A stretch of 38,040 nucleotides of DNA from Prevotella pallens ATCC 700821 (lineage in GTDB: Bacteria; Bacteroidota; Bacteroidia; Bacteroidales; Bacteroidaceae). The first letter of the stretch is position 1, and the number at the start of each line of letters is the position of its first letter. Of the stretch, positions 7,728 to 15,337 are shown one piece after another. The notes under the pieces are model-generated. The model had not been told where the DNA came from. It was given only the letters and a program-made list of their open reading frames with translations, and ran no database searches. The stretch is from the NCBI RefSeq assembly GCF_000220255.1, contig NZ_GL982513.1, positions 673,108 through 711,147 of the forward strand, given 5' to 3'. The translations under genes and the position numbers were made by a program.

Positions 7728-10280
7728 TTAGATAATTCTGAAACGTATACCAACTAAGAATGTCCTTCCACGGAGTTCTAAACTATTTTCCGATTTAAGA
7801 ACACTGCTGTCTGTTATCTTATGGAAAACATTTTTATTTAATAGATTAATACATTCCATATTTAGAGTTACAGACTTTAGTCTCCATTCAAGTGTAGAGT
7901 TAAGAAATAGGCTTGTTTTTTCTTTTCTAAAATAATTATTGTAATAATACTGTCCTTCTACGTTTAGAGTCAGGTTCTTGGTTAGATTAATAAACGCAGA
8001 ATTCAAGCTATTGAATGTAGAAATGTTTTTTTCACTCGTTTTATTGTTAATGTAAGTTTTGTTGAATGTATAGAGATTTATGCTAGAAATTCCAAACCAT
8101 TTGGTGAACTGAGCATTAAAATCTATTCCTGTCTGAAAAAAGTCTGTTCTGCCTTCGTATGTATTATTGTTGATTTCATAGTTTTGGTAACTTTTTCCTA
8201 TACTTAATTGTTCTGAAATTTTAGTATTCCAACGATAAAAGGCTTTTGATGCTTCTTGTTTAAGTTGCATAATGCGATAATTTCCTATTGTAGGAGAAAG
8301 ATGGAAAACCAATTGGCGATTCACAATATTATAGGCATGGAGATAGCCATCTTTTGCATTCACATATATAAATCCAACGTTTGCAAAGAACATCTTTAAT
8401 ACATTTTTATAGCTTATGGCAATATCTCCTTTTAATGTTTTGTTCAATTCTAATCGATAAGGCTGTGCATTGTTAAATACATTCCTATAGTTCAGATAAT
8501 ACATCTGTGGTAAAATATCTATGCCGTTACCAAATTGTCTATCATGACTGATAATAGATATTACTTCCCAATTTTCTAAAGGTTTCCAACTAAATGTGGC
8601 GTATGGGTTAAAAGAAAATTTCTGTCTATTCTCTTTCCTATTTGCTAATATATCCTTTTGGTTATATCCCATCATACCAATTGGTATGTAAACAGCAAAA
8701 TTTATTTTATTTGGCGAATAGTAAACAAATTTTGGCAAAATGTAGTAACCATATTTTATCACCCTTATATCATTTATAGAATTGGGTAAACTTGTCTTTA
8801 GGTGTTCATAGTTTAATTTACCTTGTATCTTTATATCAAATTTTACGAAATTTATAGGGAAACTAAATATCGAAAGAGTATTGTCTATTATAAAATTCTG
8901 TGCACGGAATATTTGAGTAGTTTCGTTAAATCTCAAATTTGATTTTGATGTTTCAAACTTCATTTCTGAGGTAAACTCGTTAAACAGATGTTTAGAATTT
9001 GTGTTAAGTAGTAGACTGTTGGATATTGAAAAATCGTTTTGTTTCAATAGTTGAGAAATAGAAGAGTCATTCTCTAAGACAGAGCCTAATGCATGGTTGA
9101 AGTTCAAATTAATCCCAAGCAAATTTTTTAAGTATAAACTTTGTGAATTAATTTTATAATTCAAATAAGTAGCAATATGATGCATTCTGTTTTTGAGATT
9201 ATTCTGTTCGTTATAAATTAAATCTTGTTTACTGTCAGCATAATAACGCAGATAATCATGTGATTTTCGATGTTCATAGTCATATAGATAATTAAAACTA
9301 CAACTTAACGTACGAGTATCGTTAAGTTTGAAGAGTTGATTTATTGTAGTTGCTGTAGAATTGTTATTGTAAGACCAGCTTTTATTGATAGGTGCATTGT
9401 TTGGAATAATGAGACCAATGCCATACGAAGAATTTATTTTTGTGGGAGCATGTAGTTCCGTGCGTAGGTCATTTCCAATATTATTAGATTTTACGAAAGA
9501 TAAGTTTTGTCTTTTTTGTGTAAACTGCATAATATTTAGGTTTACATCGCGTGCAATTGGAGTTCCACCTACTTTAATATCAGCATTGGAGGTAATGACT
9601 CCTTTAGCAGAATTTCTCAATTTTATGTTGATAGATGGCTGATCGTTAGTTTTTTTTCCACGAAGTACATTGGCTTCCTCGTGATGTTGTAATATCTGTA
9701 CAGAAGCTATACTTTCTACATTAATATTAGTAGTTGCAATATTATATCTATCGCCTAATATATCATTTCCTTCTATATAAAAATCTTTTATCCATTGTCC
9801 GTTGACAGAAATTTTACCTTCACTACTTATGGTCAGCCCTGGCAATTTTTTCAACAAATCTTTTAAAACTTTATCATTCTTGTCAATGAAACTTGCTGCT
9901 ACATAATTAATAGTATCTCCTCTTTCTCTTATCTTTTTTGCTTTTACAATAACTTCTTTCAGTTGTTTTACTTCTGGTTTTACGTTAAACGTTAGACTTT
10001 GTGTTTCGTTCTTAATTATCTTTTCAATAGTTTTTACGTTGAATCCCGTTACTATAATCTTTAACTGTGCGAATGTAGGAGCATCTATTATTAGAGAGAA
10101 ATTACCATTTTCGTCTACATTAGTAAAAGCAAGAATAGAGTCATTGTTTACAGGAGTTACTGTTAGCATAACAGACTCGTCTCCCACAACTTTTCCATCT
10201 ATTTTGTTCTGACCAAATATAGATATACAACTAAAAACAATAGAGATGGTTAAAAGAATCTGTCTCATACTATATAGCAT
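7728..10280 (-). CDS. Outer-membrane receptor with CarboxypepD_reg-like domain, TonB-dependent-receptor-like
   Basis: An 850-residue outer-membrane protein. A signal peptide (MRQILLTISIVFSCISIFGQ) comes after a possible four-residue extension, so the start may be 10268. Residues about 25-110 are a carboxypeptidase-regulatory-like beta-sandwich, the domain at the head of SusC-like receptors. Residues about 115-225 are plug-like (GDTINYVAASFIDKNDKVL, PGLTISSEGKISVNG, FYIEGNDILGDRYNIATTNI). The rest is a beta-barrel ending in FLVGIRFRII, with the terminal aromatic/hydrophobic strand of outer-membrane proteins. The partner is the GLPGLI protein directly downstream. No SusD-like gene is present, so glycan import is not indicated; peptide or metal uptake, or an assembly role, remain possible. 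Confidence 0.82.
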   Translation of the reverse strand: MLYSMRQILLTISIVFSCISIFGQNKIDGKVVGDESVMLTVTPVNNDSILAFTNVDENGNFSLIIDAPTFAQLKIIVTGFNVKTIEKIIKNETQSLTFNVKPEVKQLKEVIVKAKKIRERGDTINYVAASFIDKNDKVLKDLLKKLPGLTISSEGKISVNGQWIKDFYIEGNDILGDRYNIATTNINVESIASVQILQHHEEANVLRGKKTNDQPSINIKLRNSAKGVITSNADIKVGGTPIARDVNLNIMQFTQKRQNLSFVKSNNIGNDLRTELHAPTKINSSYGIGLIIPNNAPINKSWSYNNNSTATTINQLFKLNDTRTLSCSFNYLYDYEHRKSHDYLRYYADSKQDLIYNEQNNLKNRMHHIATYLNYKINSQSLYLKNLLGINLNFNHALGSVLENDSSISQLLKQNDFSISNSLLLNTNSKHLFNEFTSEMKFETSKSNLRFNETTQIFRAQNFIIDNTLSIFSFPINFVKFDIKIQGKLNYEHLKTSLPNSINDIRVIKYGYYILPKFVYYSPNKINFAVYIPIGMMGYNQKDILANRKENRQKFSFNPYATFSWKPLENWEVISIISHDRQFGNGIDILPQMYYLNYRNVFNNAQPYRLELNKTLKGDIAISYKNVLKMFFANVGFIYVNAKDGYLHAYNIVNRQLVFHLSPTIGNYRIMQLKQEASKAFYRWNTKISEQLSIGKSYQNYEINNNTYEGRTDFFQTGIDFNAQFTKWFGISSINLYTFNKTYINNKTSEKNISTFNSLNSAFINLTKNLTLNVEGQYYYNNYFRKEKTSLFLNSTLEWRLKSVTLNMECINLLNKNVFHKITDSSVLKSENSLELRGRTFLVGIRFRII

Positions 10281-10575
10281 TTAAGGTGTGGTTATGCTAT
10301 AATAGGCGTAGCCACAGTTATTAATCATTAAGAACTCTGTGTGTATTTATCACACTACGGTTGAATAATCTTGTAATCTCGATTATATCTCTTTTGCGAA
10401 ATTATAAATGTTTTTTTATTATTCCACTACACAAAAGTATATTTTTCTTTTTTCTATTGTATTTCTATACTTTTGTGTAGCTTTTTTATGCGATATTTTT
10501 TCAAAATGATGTGTAGTTAATAAAAATCTATCTTTTTGTACACTATCTTATTCGTGGAAAGTGGTTACTGTAACA
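10281..10575. promoter_or_regulatory. Regulatory region upstream of the receptor operon
   Basis: This gap holds a perfect 15-bp inverted repeat, CTACACAAAAGTATA (10427-10441) with TATACTTTTGTGTAG (10466-10480). Its left arm contains a minus-strand -7 box TACTTTTG (10432-10439), 152 nt upstream of the receptor start. The segment 10431-10470 is near-identical to 5805-5844 upstream of the LuxR-type gene. The inverted repeat could be a terminator for the beta-barrel gene ending at 10576 or an operator over the promoter. Confidence 0.5.
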
Positions 10576-12891
10576 TTAAAATATAGGGGCATCGGTATCT
10601 TTATTCTCTATTTTTCTGCTAATCGACTTATTTTTTCCAGAATTAAAATTGAATTCAATACCAAAAATGCACATCGATTTATTGTCTCTGATGCTACGTT
10701 CTAAATATTCCTGAACAATAGAGTTGTTATTTGTTTTGGTAATGTAGGTAGCATCTTTACCAATAAATACCATTCCCAATGAGAACTTCCAGTTTTTTAA
10801 CTGGTATGCAATGCTAAAATCGTTTTTTTCTTCACTTCTAGTTTTATAAATACCCTCTGCTGAATAAGTAGGAATAGAATAAGTATAGTTTGCCGACCAG
10901 TTTTTATAATTGAAATCTAAGCTAAAATAGTTGGGGCAAGAGAAAACACTAAACTTATTTTCGGCTGTAGAAATTGTATTCTTACAAGGATCTAATGTTA
11001 TTTGTAAGCGCAATAAATTTGTTCCAAATGGTTTTATAGATGCATTTACTCGTCCACCATACGTGTAAGCATAGTTTCCATTCACCGAATTGTAGATAAA
11101 ATGATTGCCTTCTTCGTTATAATATCCTATAATTGGACTTGTTTTATAAAGATGGCTTAATATTAATTCTAAATCCAGATATTTGCTATAAAAATTGTAT
11201 AATAGCGCATTTGTGTAACTATACTCGTTTCTTAAGTTTGGATTTCCTGAATAGTAAATGTCTTTACTGGTCATTTTTACGTTATTGCTAAGTTGTGTTA
11301 CGGTTGGAACATTAGTTCCAACTACAGACACAAAACGTAAAGTAGACTTATTTGATAGCTTATAGCCCAAAATAAATTGAGGATTAAAAAGAGTTCTATG
11401 GTAAGAAGTTATAGCACTTTTACTATTTAAGAGAGTAAAACCCAAATTTAGTTGGTACATAAACCTATTTTTTGCACCGTCTATGCTTGCATAAATGCGC
11501 TGTTGCAATATATTTGAAGTGTAATTATAGCTTCCTTTCAGATTTTCTAAATCGGAAAACAAGTGAGAATAGTCAAACCGATAGCCAGTATTTATATTTC
11601 CTAACCCTATTTTGTGTGTGTATATTACTTCTCCAATGAGACTTGACTTCTTGTTGTTTAAATTCATTTCGTCTTGAAAGAATAAACTATTCCCTGGTAA
11701 AACATATTGGTTGTTTTTATTTTTTCCATTTGTTTCGAAAAAAGTAGTGGTAACATTGGCAGTCAATTCATTTTTTTCTCCAAACTTTTGCCAGTAATAC
11801 AAGTCGATGGAAGGGTTGAATGTATGTGTTTTGTCTGTATTATGGCTTATTATATTCAATGCCGAACTGCCATTTACATATACACCTGTGTTGTTAGATG
11901 TAGAAAATATACGCTCAATATTTGGTGTGAGTGTTACTTGGAATATCTTTTTATCCAGTTGTGTGTAGGTATATTTCAGAGAAATATTGTGCGTAGCATA
12001 GCCAAATTTTTCTTTTCCAGAAGTTTCGTCTAAACAATTAACCCCATTCAATGCATATTTGTAGCTATTCTGCGTAAAGCAATCCTTATAATTCCGATAG
12101 TTAAAATTGTATTCAATATGAAAAATGCTATTTCCTTTTGTTGCTGCGTAAAATAATCCGCTGTTAGAAAAACCTGTTGTTACGGCATTAGAAGTATTTA
12201 TTCCAAGCGAATAACCATTATCTAATTGTTTTGTTACAACATTAATAACACAAGTAGCAGAAGCATAACGAGCGGGTGGAAAATCGTAATAGTCTACTCG
12301 TTTTACTTTGTTGGGAGCTATGGCTCTCAGTTCGTTTTCGGTAGATCGTACTCCATTTATAAGAATTAGCGGGTTTCCTTGGTTGGTTGTTAGTTTACCC
12401 GACATTAAGTCTTCTTTTACTCCAGAGATATTTTTTAGTAAATCGCGCGCCATTTGTGCTCGTTTAATTTCTTCGCTTGTAAAAACAATAGAGCGATGGT
12501 CTATTTTTTGATTATTACGACTTGCAGTTACAACCGTTTCATTCAGTTGAGTTACTGAAGGTTTTAAATCAAAATTCTTGGTTAAGACTTGACCAGAAGA
12601 GGACATAGTGATGCGTGTGGAAGTTGTAAGAGTTTCGTAACCTATACACGAAATTATAAAACGATAGCGACCAATAGGAATATTCTCAATAAGGTAGGAG
12701 CCTTCCATATCTGTTATTGCACTATACAAAATTTTTGTTGTATCGGAAGCATTTTGTACCGCAATGTGAGCAAATTCAATTTTCTCTTGTGTAGTTAAAT
12801 CTTTTATACTCCCTTGTACGTTTATTTGAGCATTACAAAATAAGTGTGTTAGAAAGGTAAAAGCAAATAGAAATAGGACTTTTTTGTACAT
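10576..12891 (-). CDS. Outer-membrane beta-barrel protein with CarboxypepD_reg-like and plug-like domains
   Basis: A 771-residue outer-membrane protein with a signal peptide (YKKVLFLFAFTFLTHLFCNA). Residues about 23-112 form the carboxypeptidase-regulatory-like domain (VQGSIKDLTTQEKIEFAHIAV, GSYLIENIPIGRYRFIISCIGY). A plug-like segment follows, with ETVVTASRNNQKIDHRS, ILINGVRSTENELRAIAPNKV and ASATCVINVVTKQ. The rest is barrel. This is the architecture of the TonB-receptor-like proteins called outer membrane beta-barrel protein. It starts 2 nt after the stop of the preceding plug-like gene, so the two are tightly coupled in translation. No SusD partner is present; the substrate is unknown. 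Confidence 0.82.
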   Translation of the reverse strand: MYKKVLFLFAFTFLTHLFCNAQINVQGSIKDLTTQEKIEFAHIAVQNASDTTKILYSAITDMEGSYLIENIPIGRYRFIISCIGYETLTTSTRITMSSSGQVLTKNFDLKPSVTQLNETVVTASRNNQKIDHRSIVFTSEEIKRAQMARDLLKNISGVKEDLMSGKLTTNQGNPLILINGVRSTENELRAIAPNKVKRVDYYDFPPARYASATCVINVVTKQLDNGYSLGINTSNAVTTGFSNSGLFYAATKGNSIFHIEYNFNYRNYKDCFTQNSYKYALNGVNCLDETSGKEKFGYATHNISLKYTYTQLDKKIFQVTLTPNIERIFSTSNNTGVYVNGSSALNIISHNTDKTHTFNPSIDLYYWQKFGEKNELTANVTTTFFETNGKNKNNQYVLPGNSLFFQDEMNLNNKKSSLIGEVIYTHKIGLGNINTGYRFDYSHLFSDLENLKGSYNYTSNILQQRIYASIDGAKNRFMYQLNLGFTLLNSKSAITSYHRTLFNPQFILGYKLSNKSTLRFVSVVGTNVPTVTQLSNNVKMTSKDIYYSGNPNLRNEYSYTNALLYNFYSKYLDLELILSHLYKTSPIIGYYNEEGNHFIYNSVNGNYAYTYGGRVNASIKPFGTNLLRLQITLDPCKNTISTAENKFSVFSCPNYFSLDFNYKNWSANYTYSIPTYSAEGIYKTRSEEKNDFSIAYQLKNWKFSLGMVFIGKDATYITKTNNNSIVQEYLERSIRDNKSMCIFGIEFNFNSGKNKSISRKIENKDTDAPIF

Positions 12892-12893
12892 TT

Positions 12894-13607
12894 TTATTTT
12901 ATTTTTGGTAATGAGAATAATTGAGTTTCCTTGTCTATTGTTGGTTCATCGCCAACAGTGAATCTGATATTAATTACCCCTGAAAAATATTTGTTAGGCT
13001 TTTTATAGTTTATCACCGTTATTTGTTTTATCATTTCCATAGGTACTTGTTGCAGAATCATATCTATCTTTTCATTAGGTATTTCCGTATTGTTTGCAAA
13101 AATTTTATAAGGCGAATCAGATGCTTTGGGAAACAGCACCCTGTCTTCATATTCTATTTCTAATTTCTTTTTAAGAAAGTCTAACAACAAGAGTTTTGCA
13201 TCTTCTTTTGTTGGGGTTAGAATTGTTTCAGAATATGTTTTCTCGGTGGGAATGTATTTGAAATGGGCATTAATATTGCCTACAAATTCAGGTTTCTCAT
13301 TAAACTTGTTACATAAATAACTTGCAGCTTCTGAATTTCCTTCGATAACCGAAATGGTATAATTCTTAAATATATCCATAGGAACTCCATAGAAAGAAAA
13401 AGCACCTAATGAATTTGAAACTGTAATAGCTTTGGGCATTTGTTCTCCTTCTTTAGTTAAGGCAATTGTAAGGTAAGGAACACCAGAAGTTAATTTTGTA
13501 CTGTCGGTGTATGCTATGCCATTATACCAATAATTGGTATTTTCTTGCGAAAATATACTTATGCTTTTTAATGTCAAAAGTAGGAATAGAATAAATTTAT
13601 ATCGCAT
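12894..13607 (-). CDS. Exported protein, barrel-less plug-like, unknown function
   Basis: A 237-residue protein with a signal peptide (MRYKFILFLLLTLKSISIFSQ). I do not recognise a named family. Residues about 40-95 look like a carboxypeptidase-regulatory-like sandwich (YLTIALTKEGEQMPKAITVSN, GAFSFYGVPMDIFKNYTISV). Residues about 165-225 resemble a TonB-receptor plug: YKIFANNTEIPNEKIDMIL, MEMIKQITVINYKKP, then FSGVINIRFTVGD, compared with the usual INGV..., IKRVEVI..., GVINI. No barrel follows; the protein ends at IDKETQLFSLPKIK. It is first in a two-gene operon with a complete beta-barrel protein. It could be an accessory to that barrel or a split receptor head. The similarity is by eye. Confidence 0.7.
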   Translation of the reverse strand: MRYKFILFLLLTLKSISIFSQENTNYWYNGIAYTDSTKLTSGVPYLTIALTKEGEQMPKAITVSNSLGAFSFYGVPMDIFKNYTISVIEGNSEAASYLCNKFNEKPEFVGNINAHFKYIPTEKTYSETILTPTKEDAKLLLLDFLKKKLEIEYEDRVLFPKASDSPYKIFANNTEIPNEKIDMILQQVPMEMIKQITVINYKKPNKYFSGVINIRFTVGDEPTIDKETQLFSLPKIK

Positions 13608-13636
13608 ATTGTTTGTTTTGGTTGTTATTTATATAA

Positions 13637-13644
13637 CAAAGGTA
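13637..13644 (-). promoter_or_regulatory. Promoter -7 box for the plug-like/beta-barrel operon
   Basis: Minus-strand TACCTTTG matches TAnnTTTG, 29 nt upstream of the start. It overlaps a 7-bp inverted repeat (TTGTTAT 13622-13628, ATAACAA 13633-13639) that may be an operator. Confidence 0.5.
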
Positions 13645-14002
13645 TAAATAAAAAAATATTCTGTGTATTTTTCTTTTTTAACATAATAAAACATTCTGTG
13701 TATGTTTAATTTTCGTTAGTTGAGCATTCTGAATGTGATGATTTTATAGTGTATTATTTGCATTCTATACGGCAGAAAGACAGAATGTAATAACAGTAGG
13801 AGGAAAATATTATTATGAAATTTAATTTTCTAATAAGAAAAATTTTTTTTCTTATTATATTTCTTGTGGTTTATAATAAGATTTGAAGCGTGTGGCAAAA
13901 ACAAGTTGTGTCTTTTTAAATATTACGTTTTGCTTTATTTTTAAACTTATATTTTTTTGCTTTGTAGAAATAGGGGAGAGTATGAAAATATTGTTTAAAA
14001 AC

Positions 14003-14041
14003 AGCAAGAGGATATATCGCCCCATTGGATATATCCTCTTG
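14003..14041 (-). terminator. Intrinsic terminator of the M23 peptidase gene
   Basis: Arms AAGAGGATATATC (14006-14018) and GATATATCCTCTT (14028-14040) pair perfectly over 13 bp. On the minus strand the hairpin is followed by GCTGTTTTTAAAC. It starts about 30 nt past the stop codon. Confidence 0.8.
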
Positions 14042-14071
14042 TTAGTTATGTAAATTTATTGTTTTTACAGC

Positions 14072-15073
14072 TTAGCTGTATCTTAAAATCTGTCCTTGCA
14101 CGAGTTTTGTGTAAACTCCCAAGTGATTAAGTTTGCACAATTGGTCTTTACTTATACTATGTTGGCGAGCAATTGATTCGATCGTTTCGCCTTCTGTTAC
14201 TTTGTGGTAGAGAATTTGGCTACTATTTGTTTGCTGTGCAGCCGAATTGCGACGAGCAGAATAATCGGTATTTGGCATACTATTTTCGTTAAACGAGTAT
14301 CGTGTATGCCCCTTTCCTTGAATATTTTCGCGCGAATATCCAGGACTTGCATCTTTACCACGAAGAGCTGTAGCACGAGCCGACTCGTTATCTAAAGTTT
14401 GTCTATGAAAAACATAGAAGTCGCCAGTAACATCTTGGTGTGGGAAATCGAATAATAAAGCAGGATTAATGGCTACACCAGCTAAACGTGTTTCGAAATG
14501 TAAGTGAGAACCAGTAGAACGTCCCGTATTTCCACCTAAAGCAATAGGTTCTCCGGCTCTAACTGTTTGGTTTGCGTAGACCATTTGCTTTGAAAGGTGT
14601 CCGTAATAAGTTTCCAAACCATTGTTATGACGTATAACTACATATTTTCCGTAGCCTCTTGCATCGTATCCCACAATGCGAACTTTTCCAGAAAAAGCAG
14701 CACGAATAGTATCGCCAATATAAACTTTAATGTCTAATCCTTTATGAGCACGTCCCCAACGACGACCATAATTGCTTGTTACAACTCTACTTGGAGTAGG
14801 CATGTGGAAACCACGTAGGTCTATTTTATAAACATCTGGCAAATATCCTTGTGCATGTGTTCGTGAATTGCTCCAATCGTTGTATAACATTGATGATGGA
14901 TTTTCTACTTCTTCTGCTTCTTGTAAGCGATTAATTACCATTGTGTCTAACGATTTAGCACGACGGTCTACAGGAGATTGACGAGCAATTAGGTCTTGCG
15001 CACAAATTGGCGTAACAACGAAACCTAATAAAGCCGACAAACCTAATGTTTTAACTATTCTTTTTAAAGTCAT
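14072..15073 (-). CDS. M23 family peptidoglycan endopeptidase with C-terminal LysM domain
   Basis: A 333-residue exported protein (signal peptide to about CAQ, residue 26). The M23 (LytM) catalytic core spans about 93-210, with zinc and catalytic residues intact: His110 and Asp114 in HKGLD and the HxH of SHLHFE (His190, His192). Such enzymes cut peptide cross-links in peptidoglycan during growth, division or turnover. A LysM domain at about 288-333 (YHKVTEGETIESIARQHSIS, ending GQILRYS) would bind glycan strands. Between them lies a low-complexity linker. The gene is monocistronic with its own promoter, a 5' leader hairpin and a terminator. The order, peptidase before LysM, is common in Bacteroidota. 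Confidence 0.92.
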   Translation of the reverse strand: MTLKRIVKTLGLSALLGFVVTPICAQDLIARQSPVDRRAKSLDTMVINRLQEAEEVENPSSMLYNDWSNSRTHAQGYLPDVYKIDLRGFHMPTPSRVVTSNYGRRWGRAHKGLDIKVYIGDTIRAAFSGKVRIVGYDARGYGKYVVIRHNNGLETYYGHLSKQMVYANQTVRAGEPIALGGNTGRSTGSHLHFETRLAGVAINPALLFDFPHQDVTGDFYVFHRQTLDNESARATALRGKDASPGYSRENIQGKGHTRYSFNENSMPNTDYSARRNSAAQQTNSSQILYHKVTEGETIESIARQHSISKDQLCKLNHLGVYTKLVQGQILRYS

Positions 15074-15146
15074 TATTTTCTCTTTTCAGATTCGGTTATA
15101 ATTCAAATGGATTAACCGTTGGGTTTCCAAAATGTTGTTCTTTGGT

Positions 15147-15171
15147 AGTTGGACAATACAAAAGTCCAACT
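15147..15171 (-). other. Leader hairpin of the M23 gene
   Basis: AGTTGGAC (15147-15154) and GTCCAACT (15164-15171) form an 8-bp stem in the transcribed leader, between the likely start of transcription (about 15184) and the start codon. It may affect mRNA stability or translation. Confidence 0.4.
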
Positions 15172-15190
15172 GAATGAATTAAGAACGTTG

Positions 15191-15198
15191 CAAAGATA
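15191..15198 (-). promoter_or_regulatory. Promoter -7 box for the M23 gene
   Basis: Minus-strand TATCTTTG is a perfect TAnnTTTG box. It gives a leader of about 110 nt. Confidence 0.55.
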
Positions 15199-15302
15199 GG
15201 TATTTTCTAATAAAAACTTTACTCCCTTAACAGTTTTTATTGTATTAGAATGCTACCTTTCTTTTATCGCTATATATTTGTATATTTATCTTTGACGCCC
15301 TT

Positions 15303-15326
15303 AATAAGGCTATTATACGCCTTATT
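15303..15326 (-). terminator. Possible terminator after recG
   Basis: AATAAGGC (15303-15310) and GCCTTATT (15319-15326) form an 8-bp hairpin 12 nt past the recG stop. No T-run follows on the minus strand, so termination is not assured. Confidence 0.3.
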
Positions 15327-15337
15327 CTTATTTGAAT

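Larger units (their letters stand above)
13608..14071. other. Intergenic region between M23 gene and plug-like operon
   Basis: 464 bp, very AT-rich. It contains the operon promoter, two direct copies of ATTCTGTGTAT (13658-13668 and 13693-13703, 35 bp apart) and the terminator of the M23 gene. I see no coding potential. Confidence 0.5.

Noticed and set aside
15303..15326. Strong terminator after recG
   Set aside because: The hairpin is present but no T-run follows on the minus strand, so it was listed only at low confidence.
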